A stretch of 9,898 nucleotides of DNA from an uncultured Fibrobacter sp. (GCA_934700345.1 CAKUXP010000044.1:1-9898), one strand, 5' to 3'; shown: positions 1 through 6,578, counted from the stretch's first letter. Notes: generated from the sequence alone by a model not told the origin. A program made the numbers and translations.

Positions 1-117
1 AGCGGTGTACCGTCCTCGTCGTCGTTAGAGAGTTCGTCGAGCGGTGTACCGTCCTCGTCGTCGTTAGAGAGTTCGTCAAGTAGTGCACAATCGTCTTCAT
101 CTGAGTATAGTTCTTCA
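1..117 (+). repeat. 39-bp in-frame tandem repeat coding a Ser-rich linker
   Basis: Bases 1-39 and 40-78 are identical except at the last base (G versus A). Each codes for SGVPSSSSLESSS. A third unit at 79-117 keeps the 13-residue spacing (SSAQSSSSEYSSS) but has diverged in base sequence. The array runs off the left edge, so the copy number is unknown. Near-identity of two copies beside a degraded third suggests recent duplication of one unit by slippage or unequal recombination. The product is a flexible, polar spacer between whatever lies upstream and the FISUMP domain. Confidence 0.9.
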
Positions 118-723
118 TCGATAAATAGCGCATATGATGCTGAAAATAATACGTTAACAGATTTTCGAGACGGTCAAGTTTATAAAACTGTAACCATTGG
201 TACTCAAATCTGGATGGCGGAGAACTTAAACTATCTTCCAAATGACACTGTTGGTACTATTTGGGCGGGAAACACGCTGTGTGGAGGAGGGGTGTGGAAT
301 ACGAAAATTGAAGGCGATTGTGAAATATACGGAAGATTGTATGAAGAAAATTTTACCATTATGAGAGAATATAGACTAGCGGTTTGCCCCGATGGTTGGT
401 CGCTTCCTACAAGATCGCAATATCAAGAATTGGTTTCTTTTCTCGGAGATGATGTCGTGAATAAAATGAGAATAGATAATTCTATTTATTGGGATATCGA
501 TGAAGCTACGAATCAATCAGGTTTTTCAGCGGTTCCTTCTGGTCATTATAGTCAAGGTTCGGGCTTTAATTATATATACGAGCAGGAATCACGTATTGTT
601 GCTTTATATTTTGTGAGAGACACGAAATCGATGTCTAACACGCTAAGGTTTATTGACAAGAATTTTTCTTTTTTGATGTTTGGGGATAGACAATTTGCCG
701 CAATACGTTGCATAAAAAAATAA
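1..723 (+). CDS. FISUMP-domain protein, 3' part (5' end outside window)
   Basis: The frame is open from base 1 to the TAA at 721-723, giving 240 visible residues with the start outside the window. Visible residues 1 to about 45 are a serine-rich linker built from a 13-residue unit. The rest is a FISUMP domain: LTDFRDGQVYKTVTIG, then WMAENLNY, IYGRLY, VCPDGWSLPTRSQYQEL, GFSAVPSGHY and a closing FAAIRCIKK. Known of the family: this domain is hugely expanded in Fibrobacter, usually on secreted or surface lipoproteins, and its function is not settled. The upstream part presumably holds a signal peptide; that is inference. The segment after GRLY (EENFTIM) departs from the usual tryptophan/alanine-rich stretch, so this copy is a divergent paralogue. 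Codon use (AAT, TAT, ATA, AGA) is visibly AT-richer than in the genes downstream, which may reflect transfer or fast paralogue evolution. The internal ATG at 214 lies inside the domain and is not the start. Confidence 0.88.
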   Translation, partial: SGVPSSSSLESSSSGVPSSSSLESSSSSAQSSSSEYSSSSINSAYDAENNTLTDFRDGQVYKTVTIGTQIWMAENLNYLPNDTVGTIWAGNTLCGGGVWNTKIEGDCEIYGRLYEENFTIMREYRLAVCPDGWSLPTRSQYQELVSFLGDDVVNKMRIDNSIYWDIDEATNQSGFSAVPSGHYSQGSGFNYIYEQESRIVALYFVRDTKSMSNTLRFIDKNFSFLMFGDRQFAAIRCIKK

Positions 724-724
724 A

Positions 725-730
725 AAGGAA
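725..730 (+). promoter_or_regulatory. Ribosome binding site that fixes the glycosyltransferase start
   Basis: AAGGAA lies 7 bases before the ATG at 738 and just after the FISUMP stop codon. It supports 738 over the in-frame ATG at 708, which would add ten lysine/arginine-rich residues, overlap the FISUMP gene, and has only an A-rich run with no G-rich element before it. Confidence 0.7.
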
Positions 731-737
731 CCGCCCT

Positions 738-2129
738 ATGCCCAAAACAATTCTCTTCTGGCCCGATGTTTACAAGGAACAGGGACACTGGTTGCCGACA
801 TTGAAATGGGCGGAGGATCTGTCTCGATTGGGACATTCTATAAGATATATGGGAATTCCCGATTGCGAAGGGATTGTAAAAGCCTACCCGATAAAGAACC
901 AAAGCGATACGCTGGTTCCCGTCCCCTATTTTCCGATTTTCGAGAATATCTATCCTTTGGGCTACACGACAGAAAGCCATACGAGCCCGAACGAACGCTG
1001 GCGACCGGACCATATCTGGGCGATTGCCTATAGCGCCCTCGGCGAGGACTTGCCGCGTTACAAGGAAAAGTTGAACCGGGAACTGTTTGCCGATGCGCAG
1101 AATTTTTACAGGACGATGGCGGCTCTAAATCCTAATCTGCTTGTTTCCGGCTACTTCACTTCGCTGGAAAGTCTGCTGATTCATAAAATCTACGGCGTGA
1201 ACGTTGTCATTTCGACGACTTACCTGAGGCATCCGAGCGAAGACCCGGCGATGCGAGCTGTGCAAAACCTGATGGCGTTTTCCCCGACGGAATACTTCAA
1301 GCTGGTGAACCTGTGCCGGTATGCGGAACTGAAAAGCGCTGCCGGAGAGAATCCGGTCGATCTGTTGCAGGATCCCGAAGAAGAAATTGAAGATTTCGTG
1401 AAGGACTTGGAAGCCTTTGACGAGTTGATTCCCTGCCCGCGCGAATACGAATACGCCCATTACAATCCCGGAGAAAAGGTTCATTATGTCGAGCCGTGTA
1501 TTTTGGAAAGGGATTTGGCTTCGTCTTCAAGCAAGGGCTTTGACCCTTCGCTCCTTCAGCCGGAAAATCCAGTAGCCGGAGCCGTCTATCAAAAGCTCAT
1601 CTTTGTGACGGCGGGTTCCCAGGTTCTGGATTACGAAGGCAAGGCGCGGCATCTTTTCCACTGCCTGTGCGAAGCGATGCGTTCTGCGGAACTTTCCGGC
1701 TATCACCTGGTCTTGGGAGTCGGTTCCAAGCTTATCCATGATTACGAATGGACGGAATTTAAGGACCAGCCGAATATCACCTTTGCGAGTTGGGTCCCGC
1801 AGCGGGCGATCCTTTCCGCGCCGAACCTGGAATTCGCCTTCGTTCACGGTGGACTGGCGACCATCAAGGAATGCGTCTATAACGACAAGAAGTTCCTGAT
1901 TCTTCCCCTGGGCAAAGACCAGATCGATAACGCCTTGCGGCTGCGGAAATACGGTATCGAAAATACGGTTCCCGTCGAAAACATCAGTCCGAAAATTCTT
2001 ATCGACGCCATTGTGAATTTGCGCTCCGACCGAAAGAGCTTGCAAAACCTGAAAAGGCTGAGCGGCGTGTTCCGGACGCTTGAACGCGAGCGTCCCGGTG
2101 TGCAGGTGCTTCTCGACAACTTGAATTAG
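738..2129 (+). CDS. GT1-like UDP-glycosyltransferase family protein
   Basis: 463 residues from the ATG at 738. The fold suggested is GT-B. The N-terminal half begins with a beta strand and loop (KTILFWPDVYKEQGHWLPTLKWAEDL) as in acceptor-binding domains. The C-terminal half carries the donor-site signature of UDP-glucosyl/glucuronosyl and macrolide glycosyltransferases: TFASWVPQRAIL (349-359), FVHGGLATIKE (368-378), LPLGKDQIDNALR (389-401). In that family the HGG segment contacts the nucleotide-sugar phosphates and the DQ pair the sugar. No signal peptide or membrane segment is visible, so it is probably cytoplasmic. Donor and acceptor cannot be read from the sequence; a lipid, small molecule or cell-surface glycan precursor are all possible. 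It follows the FISUMP gene by 14 bases with no terminator between, so it may be read from the same transcript, although its GC-richer codon use differs. A strong hairpin follows the stop. The family call is firm and the substrate is unknown. Confidence 0.85.
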   Translation: MPKTILFWPDVYKEQGHWLPTLKWAEDLSRLGHSIRYMGIPDCEGIVKAYPIKNQSDTLVPVPYFPIFENIYPLGYTTESHTSPNERWRPDHIWAIAYSALGEDLPRYKEKLNRELFADAQNFYRTMAALNPNLLVSGYFTSLESLLIHKIYGVNVVISTTYLRHPSEDPAMRAVQNLMAFSPTEYFKLVNLCRYAELKSAAGENPVDLLQDPEEEIEDFVKDLEAFDELIPCPREYEYAHYNPGEKVHYVEPCILERDLASSSSKGFDPSLLQPENPVAGAVYQKLIFVTAGSQVLDYEGKARHLFHCLCEAMRSAELSGYHLVLGVGSKLIHDYEWTEFKDQPNITFASWVPQRAILSAPNLEFAFVHGGLATIKECVYNDKKFLILPLGKDQIDNALRLRKYGIENTVPVENISPKILIDAIVNLRSDRKSLQNLKRLSGVFRTLERERPGVQVLLDNLN

Positions 2130-2135
2130 AGAATC

Positions 2136-2164
2136 AACAAAGCCCGGCGAAGCCGGGCTTTGTT
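2136..2164. terminator. Bidirectional intrinsic terminator between convergent genes
   Basis: A perfect 13-bp inverted repeat (AACAAAGCCCGGC / GCCGGGCTTTGTT) surrounds a GAA loop at 2149-2151. It starts 6 bases after the glycosyltransferase stop and ends 13 bases before the purC stop. The GC-rich core is flanked by A-rich and T-rich ends on both sides, so the structure can form with a short U-rich tail on either strand and serve both genes. Confidence 0.9.
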
Positions 2165-2177
2165 CATCCTGAATTTT

Positions 2178-3062
2178 TTAAAGTTCCGGCTCGTGCCCTG
2201 TCAGCCGTACGAAGATTTCCACGTATTTGGCGAGCGTGTTCTTGACGACTTCAGCGGGAATTTCCGGACCCGGATAGGTTTTTCCCCAGTCGAGCGTTTC
2301 GAGCCAGTCGCGAACGTACTGCTTGTCGAAGCTTTCCTGGTTCTTGCCGACCTGGTACTTGTCCGCAGGCCAGTAACGGCTCGAATCCGGCGTCAGGACC
2401 TCGTCGATTAGGACCGTCTTGCCGTCGATTTCGCCAAATTCGAACTTGGTGTCCGCGAGAATGATTCCCTTGGTCGCCGCGTAGTCGCGGGCCTTGGTGT
2501 AAACGTCGAGCGAAAGATCCCGGAGTTCCGTGGCGACCTTTTCGCCCACGATGTCGAAAGTCTGCTCGAAGGAAATGTTTTCGTCATGGCCGACATCCGG
2601 CTTGGTGCTCGGTGTGTAGAGCGGCTTTTCGAGCTTTTGGCAAAGTTCGAGTCCTTTCGGCAGGACATGCCCGCAGATCTTTCCGGTCTTCTGGTAATCC
2701 TTCCAGCCGGATCCGACGATGTAGCCGCGCACGATGCATTCGACGCTGTGGCGCTTTGCCTTTTTGACAATCATCGAACGCCCGCGCAGATAGTCCTTGT
2801 ACTTCTGAAGGACGGCGGGATATTCATCGACGTTTGCCGTGATCAGGTGGTTCGGCATTCCGAGGTGCTCGAACCAGAAGAGCGAAAGCTGGTTGAGAAT
2901 TTTTCCCTTGTCGGTAATCGGGGTGGGAAGGACCACGTCGAAAGCGGAAAGGCGGTCGCTCGCGACCATGAGGAAGCTGTCGCCGAGGTCGTACATATCG
3001 CGTACCTTGCCTTGGTGGAACAGCGGAACATCGGTAATCGGGGTTTCGAATTTTAAGCTCAT
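2178..3062 (-). CDS. purC: Phosphoribosylaminoimidazole-succinocarboxamide synthase (SAICAR synthase)
   Basis: 294 residues. The enzyme joins CAIR and aspartate using ATP to make SAICAR in de novo purine synthesis in the cytoplasm. Motifs in order: LFHQGKVRDMYD (14-25) for nucleotide binding, ASDRLSAFDVVLPTPITDKG (34-53), SVECIVRGYIVGSGWKDY (106-123), the GHDENIS loop (158-164), ADTKFEFG (203-210) and LIDEVLTPDSSRYW (218-231). These are the conserved blocks of the family. The length matches the longer class near 300 residues rather than the short proteobacterial class near 237. The start at 3062 puts the first motif in its usual place; an AAGG lies only 4 bases upstream on the minus strand, so the ribosome site is weak. 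It diverges from coaE across 29 bases and converges on the glycosyltransferase. Two other nucleotide-related genes, purU and pyrE, lie in the same window but in a different transcription unit. Function is confident. Confidence 0.97.
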   Translation of the reverse strand: MSLKFETPITDVPLFHQGKVRDMYDLGDSFLMVASDRLSAFDVVLPTPITDKGKILNQLSLFWFEHLGMPNHLITANVDEYPAVLQKYKDYLRGRSMIVKKAKRHSVECIVRGYIVGSGWKDYQKTGKICGHVLPKGLELCQKLEKPLYTPSTKPDVGHDENISFEQTFDIVGEKVATELRDLSLDVYTKARDYAATKGIILADTKFEFGEIDGKTVLIDEVLTPDSSRYWPADKYQVGKNQESFDKQYVRDWLETLDWGKTYPGPEIPAEVVKNTLAKYVEIFVRLTGHEPEL

Positions 3063-3091
3063 AGTGCCTTAAAAATAGTTAAATTCCGGGC
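3063..3091. promoter_or_regulatory. Compact divergent promoter region for purC and coaE
   Basis: Only 29 bases separate the two start codons. The centre, 3069-3085, is AT-rich. On the plus strand TTAAAT (3079-3084) could be a -10 element whose expected transcription start falls at or just before the coaE ATG at 3092. On the minus strand a TATTTTT run (complement of 3070-3076) sits a few bases before the purC ATG. Both -35 regions would have to lie in the opposing gene. No good Shine-Dalgarno is present for coaE, which fits a leaderless or very short leader. This is inference from spacing and composition. Confidence 0.45.
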
Positions 3092-3685
3092 ATGAAGACG
3101 ATTGGAATCTGTGGCAAGATCGGTTCCGGGAAAAGCGCTGTCGGCGTGCTTCTCGCCGAGCGGGGAATGCTCGTGCTGGACCTCGACTGCGAAATGCACT
3201 TGCTGTATGCGGAATCGGAAAGGCTCCGGGATAAAATCGCGGAACGCTTCGGGGCGGACTGCATCCGGAACGGGACAGTTGACCGGGCCGCCTTGGCGGG
3301 GCGTGTCTTTCGGGAACCGCGTTCGCTTTCTGAGTTGGAAGGAATCGTGTATCCGCTGCTCCAAAAAACTGTGGAAGGGAAGCTTGCCGCAGCCGCAAAG
3401 CTTTCTCCGCCGCCGAGGCTCGCCGCTGTCGAAGGGGCGCTCCTCTTCAAGTGGCCTGAATTTTCGAAATCTCTTGAAGAAATCTGGGTGGTCGAAGCTC
3501 CCGAAGCGATTCGCCTTTCGCGGCTTGAAGGGCGCGGACTTTCCCGCGAGGATGCGCTTCGCCGGATACAGGTGCAGGCGCAAGATCCGCTGCCGCCGAA
3601 CGACCGCTACGAGGCTATCGACAATTCGGGTTCGATGGACGCTCTGAAAACCCGGGTAGATGAACTTTTGGCCTCGAAATTCTAA
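3092..3685 (+). CDS. coaE: Dephospho-CoA kinase
   Basis: 197 residues, a normal length. The enzyme phosphorylates the 3'-hydroxyl of dephospho-CoA with ATP, the last step of coenzyme A synthesis. Visible features: the P-loop GKIGSGKS (8-15); LDLDCEMH (29-36), where D32 lines up with the catalytic aspartate of the usual DAD motif; a lid region RLSRLEGRGLSREDALRRIQVQ (141-162); and the closing AIDNSGS (176-182), typical of the family. Three usual residues differ: DLD instead of DAD, LEGIVYP (82-88) where most members have a His-Pro pair, and VEGALLF (113-119) in place of the usual V-P-L-L block. The set still fits CoaE better than other P-loop kinases. The gene diverges from purC, has no clear ribosome binding site before the ATG, and is followed by 71 bases before the transporter gene. 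Confidence 0.88.
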   Translation: MKTIGICGKIGSGKSAVGVLLAERGMLVLDLDCEMHLLYAESERLRDKIAERFGADCIRNGTVDRAALAGRVFREPRSLSELEGIVYPLLQKTVEGKLAAAAKLSPPPRLAAVEGALLFKWPEFSKSLEEIWVVEAPEAIRLSRLEGRGLSREDALRRIQVQAQDPLPPNDRYEAIDNSGSMDALKTRVDELLASKF

Positions 3686-3698
3686 ATTTGTAAAGGTT

Positions 3699-3716
3699 CT
3701 GTCAAGAATCGGTAAA
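3699..3716 (+). promoter_or_regulatory. Weak Pho-box-like direct repeat upstream of phosphate transporter
   Basis: CTGTCAA (3699-3705), GAAT, CGGTAAA (3710-3716) has the 7-4-7 layout and 11-base step of a PhoB box (consensus CTGTCAT repeats). The first half matches 6 of 7 positions and the second only 4 of 7. A poor -10-like GATAGG follows at 3726-3731, about the distance seen at PhoB-dependent promoters. The location in front of a Na+/phosphate transporter is what makes it notable. This is a tentative reading. Confidence 0.25.
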
Positions 3717-3756
3717 AACGAATGCGATAGGTGTTCACCACAAGGATGTACAAACA

Positions 3757-5451
3757 ATGTTGTTTTCGCAGATAGCCCAAACCATTGCGCTCCTAGTCGG
3801 CGGTGTGGGAATTTTCTTTCTCGGCTTGCGATTCCTTTCGATGGGGCTTCAGACGATTGCCGGTCCGACCCTCCAGAAGCTCATCGGCAAGGTGACGAAC
3901 CATCGGGTTCTCGGGGTGCTGGTCGGAATGGGGGTGACCTGCCTTGTGCAGTCGAGTGCGGTCACGATGGCGATGGTTATCGGATTTGTAAACGCCGGAA
4001 TCATGAAGCTCTCGCAGACTCTAGGCGTTATCATGGGAGCAAACATCGGGACGACGATTACGGGGTGGGTTCTCGTGCTGAATATGGATCAGTATGGGAT
4101 GCCTCTCGCCGGAGCCTGTGCACTGGTCTATTGTTTCGCCAAAAAGGAAAACGTCAAATACTCAGCCCTCGCCTTGTTAGGCGTGGGTTTTGTTTTTGTT
4201 GGGCTTTATGTGATGAAGGGTGCGCTTGCGCCCGTGTCGAACAACCAGGATTTTCTAAACGCGCTTGCCGTGTTCAATGCGGAGAGCCTGTTCAGCATTT
4301 GCGCGTGCATCGTCGTGGGATTTCTCATGGCGACTATCATGCAGTCGAGTTCCGCGTCGCTGGGTGTGACGATCGTTCTTGCGTCCCAGGGGCTTATCGG
4401 ATTCAACACGGCGGCGGCTCTCGTGCTCGGGCAGAATATCGGGTGCACGATTTCGGCCTTGATGATTGCGGCGAATACGTCTCGTCATGCACGGCGCGCT
4501 GCGATTTTCCACTTGCTGTTCAATATTTTCGGCGTCATCTGGGTGACGATTCTGTTCTCGCCGACGATGAGCGGAATGTGTTGGCTTCTGCGCACGATCT
4601 TTGGAATCGAAAATCCCGATGATCCGAAGAACGTAATGCTCGCGATTGCGCTTTACCATACGACATTTAATGTCGTGAATACGCTTGTCGTGTTGCCGTT
4701 TACGGGGAAGATTCCCGCGCTGCTCGACAAGCTCTTCCCGAACAAGGTCAAGCCCAAACATGCCGTGGTAACGAAGCTTGAACCGGCCCTTATCAAGTCT
4801 CCGTTCGCAGCGATTACTCAATCGGGGCGCGAAATGGGAATGATGAACCAGACGGTGTGCAAGATGCTCAAGGATTTGCGCAAGGTTATCGACGGCAAGG
4901 CGGATAAGGCTACCATCGAAAGCATTTTTGAAGCCGAGACGAAGCTCGATTCTGCGCAGACCGAAGTTATCGGTTTTTTAACCGGGCTTCTTTCTACGAG
5001 CGTTTCCAAGAGCATCGCCAACGATGCGGAACGCCAGCTTCGGATGAGCGACGATCTGGAGACCGCTTCGGATTACGTGACGCAGGTCTTGAAGCTTTTA
5101 CTTCGGATGCGCGACCGCAATGTTACCTTTGACAAGGTTCACCAGGAAGATATTGTCCTTTTGCATGAGAGCGTCGAAAAGCTTGCGAACGATGTGACGG
5201 TTGTTCTTGAAAATCCGCGCAATGTCCAGAAGCTCGCCGATGTCCGCCGCCAAGGGCACGAAATTACGGAACAGGTCCGCGAATATCGGGCAAGGCATTG
5301 GGGACATGTCGCCGAAGTCAGTGATGATCCTCTCCTCACGACAACCTTTACCGATCTGCTCGGCGCATACCGCAAGATCAAGGAACATCTAGTGACTGCG
5401 ACGCAGGCGCTCGGGGCGGAAATCATCGACGAGGGACGTTTCAAAGCTTAG
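3757..5451 (+). CDS. Na+/phosphate cotransporter family protein with PhoU-like C-terminal domain
   Basis: 564 residues. Residues 1 to about 330 form a multi-pass membrane domain with the two inverted repeats of the Na/Pi cotransporter family: first repeat CLVQSSAVTM (62-71) with GVIMGANIGTTITG (90-103), second repeat IMQSSSASLG (194-203) with LVLGQNIGCTISA (222-234). The paired QSS motifs are the substrate- and sodium-binding signature. Residues from about 350 to 555 are a soluble, helical, PhoU-like domain in the cytoplasm, the usual arrangement in bacterial NptA/YjbB-type proteins. The expected role is sodium-coupled phosphate movement across the inner membrane; direction and exact substrate cannot be told from sequence, and export has been proposed for YjbB. 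AAGGA at 3742-3746 stands 10 bases before the ATG. It follows coaE by 71 bases, enough for its own promoter. The 281-base region after it has no clear simple terminator. Confidence 0.92.
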   Translation: MLFSQIAQTIALLVGGVGIFFLGLRFLSMGLQTIAGPTLQKLIGKVTNHRVLGVLVGMGVTCLVQSSAVTMAMVIGFVNAGIMKLSQTLGVIMGANIGTTITGWVLVLNMDQYGMPLAGACALVYCFAKKENVKYSALALLGVGFVFVGLYVMKGALAPVSNNQDFLNALAVFNAESLFSICACIVVGFLMATIMQSSSASLGVTIVLASQGLIGFNTAAALVLGQNIGCTISALMIAANTSRHARRAAIFHLLFNIFGVIWVTILFSPTMSGMCWLLRTIFGIENPDDPKNVMLAIALYHTTFNVVNTLVVLPFTGKIPALLDKLFPNKVKPKHAVVTKLEPALIKSPFAAITQSGREMGMMNQTVCKMLKDLRKVIDGKADKATIESIFEAETKLDSAQTEVIGFLTGLLSTSVSKSIANDAERQLRMSDDLETASDYVTQVLKLLLRMRDRNVTFDKVHQEDIVLLHESVEKLANDVTVVLENPRNVQKLADVRRQGHEITEQVREYRARHWGHVAEVSDDPLLTTTFTDLLGAYRKIKEHLVTATQALGAEIIDEGRFKA

Positions 5452-5536
5452 TGGGTAGATCTTTGCTTAGAACAGAGGACGTTTAAGCTTCAAGGGAGGG
5501 GACAAGGACACGGAAAATTTGACGTTCCGCTTTCCA

Positions 5537-5707
5537 TCCTACTCCCTATTTCCTTCCCCCTCGTCCCTGAGGCAGTTCGCCAGACGGTTAATTTCTCTTT
5601 TCTAATTCCTAATTAACTTTGCTGATTCCTGTTTTCCGCTCTTAACTAAGATCCCGGCTCCAAGTTCTGACATCCCGCGTCCCGTTCCAAGAATCCGCCA
5701 TCCAAAA
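5537..5707 (-). repeat. Degenerate 7-bp-periodic repeat tract (CT/CC register)
   Basis: Five successive heptads at 5537-5571 read TCCTACT, CCCTATT, TCCTTCC, CCCTCGT, CCCTGAG, all with CT at the same position (5539, 5546, 5553, 5560, 5567). After a phase slip, CT recurs at 5595, 5602 and 5609, then at 5622 and 5629. A third run, 5652-5707, is TCCCGGC, TCCAAGT, TCTGACA, TCCCGCG, TCCCGTT, CCAAGAA, TCCGCCA, TCCAAAA: seven of eight heptads start with TC. The units share a rhythm more than a sequence. Read on the minus strand they resemble the Y-A-G heptads at the right edge of the window. Function is unknown. Confidence 0.65.
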
Positions 5708-5732
5708 AAATTAAATTTATATATTTTACAGT
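5703..5732 (+). promoter_or_regulatory. AT-rich promoter-like element abutting purU start
   Basis: An A-run (5704-5710) leads into TTAAATTTATATATTTTA. TATATT at 5720-5725 fits a -10 element; a start 7-8 bases further on would fall on the purU ATG at 5733. The 20 bases before the ATG contain no purine-rich ribosome site. A leaderless or nearly leaderless mRNA is the simplest reading. It probably drives the five-gene unit to 9705. Confidence 0.55.
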
Positions 5733-6578
5733 ATGCCTATTACCCGTTACATTCTACAAATTCATTGCCCCGACCAAAAAGGACTGATTGCCGGCACCAC
5801 GCAGGTTCTCGCCAAGGCCGGAGCGAATATCATCGATTTGACACAGCACACCGCCAAGGATATCGAGACTTTCTTTCTCCGGGCGGTTTTTGAATGCGAA
5901 CCTTCGGCTGCGACCGAAGTCCGCGAACACCTGAAGGCAATCGCTCCGCAGCTTTCGCTCGAATGGAACCTTTACGATACGACAAAGGTTCAGCGTCTCG
6001 CAATTTTCGTTTCCAAGACGGACCATTGCCTTTACGACCTGCTTCTCAAGCACCGCGACGGAGACCTTCCCTGCGAATTTAGCTGCATCGTGAGCAACCA
6101 CACGGAACTAGGACCGGTCGGCGGAACCTTCGGCGTTCCCTTCTACTACGTCCCGAGCACCGGCGACAAGACGGTTTCGGAAAACCGTTTCCGCGAAATC
6201 ATCCAGGAAACGAAAACCGACGGAATCATTCTCGCCCGCTACATGCAGATTCTCTCGGCGGCGTTTACCGAAGAGTTCCGCTACAAGGTCGTGAACATCC
6301 ACCACGGCTTTCTCCCGGCGTTCAAGGGGGCGAAGCCCTACCACCAGGCATGGCACAAGGGCGTAAAGATCATCGGTGCGACAGCGCACTTCGCGACAGA
6401 AGACCTAGACCAGGGCCCGATTATCTGCCAGGATGTACAGCGCGTTCCCGAAACCGCGTCAATCGATGAACTAGTCGAACTCGGAAAGGACATCGAAAAG
6501 CGGACGCTCTCCTCGGCGGTTAAGCTCTGGCTTGAACACCGCATCTTTGTTTACGAAGGACGAACCTTTATCCTGTAG
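5733..6578 (+). CDS. purU: Formyltetrahydrofolate deformylase
   Basis: 281 residues, the normal length. It hydrolyses 10-formyltetrahydrofolate to formate and tetrahydrofolate, balancing one-carbon units and supplying formate, which PurT-type enzymes can use in purine synthesis. Residues 5 to about 80 are an ACT domain (ILQIHCPDQKGLIAGTTQVL, 7-26), the usual regulatory part. Residues from about 86 are the formyltransferase-fold hydrolase domain: LARYMQILS (167-175), VVNIHHGFLPAFKGAKPYHQA (186-206), GATAHFATEDLDQGPII (215-231). By comparison with the glycinamide ribonucleotide formyltransferase fold, N188, H190 and D226 form the catalytic set. The start is fixed by the ACT domain. No Shine-Dalgarno is seen upstream. 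It is the first gene of a tightly packed five-gene unit; the next start is 8 bases past its stop. Confidence 0.96.
   Translation: MPITRYILQIHCPDQKGLIAGTTQVLAKAGANIIDLTQHTAKDIETFFLRAVFECEPSAATEVREHLKAIAPQLSLEWNLYDTTKVQRLAIFVSKTDHCLYDLLLKHRDGDLPCEFSCIVSNHTELGPVGGTFGVPFYYVPSTGDKTVSENRFREIIQETKTDGIILARYMQILSAAFTEEFRYKVVNIHHGFLPAFKGAKPYHQAWHKGVKIIGATAHFATEDLDQGPIICQDVQRVPETASIDELVELGKDIEKRTLSSAVKLWLEHRIFVYEGRTFIL

Larger units (their letters stand above)
5452..5732. other. Gene-free intergenic stretch with two arms of opposite purine/pyrimidine bias
   Basis: No coding region is supported here. The left part (about 5465-5515) is purine-rich with AG steps at 5469/5476 and 5486/5493, each 7 bases apart. 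The right part (5537-5707) is pyrimidine-rich with repeated CT or CC steps on a 7-base rhythm. Bases 5490-5500 can pair imperfectly with 5558-5570 (one mismatch and a two-base bulge), so an RNA hairpin is possible but weak. The last 30 bases are the purU promoter-like element. No rho-independent terminator for the transporter gene is evident. Confidence 0.6.

Noticed and set aside
708..737. Upstream ATG at 708 as the glycosyltransferase start
   Set aside because: It overlaps the FISUMP gene and adds only basic residues; the AAGGAA at 725-730 is well placed for the ATG at 738.
3059..3757. Long minus-strand open frame (232 residues) across coaE
   Set aside because: It is antisense to a clear coaE with a P-loop, and its arginine- and phenylalanine-rich translation shows no recognisable domain.
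3660..4622. Plus-strand open frame of 320 residues overlapping coaE end and the transporter
   Set aside because: It is out of frame with the transporter, whose QSS motifs and membrane segments are clear; its Cys/Arg-rich translation is typical of a shadow frame.
5490..5570. Long inverted repeat as terminator or structured RNA after the transporter gene
   Set aside because: Pairing of 5490-5500 with 5558-5570 needs a bulge and a mismatch over a 57-base loop, and is explained as well by purine-rich and pyrimidine-rich arms.
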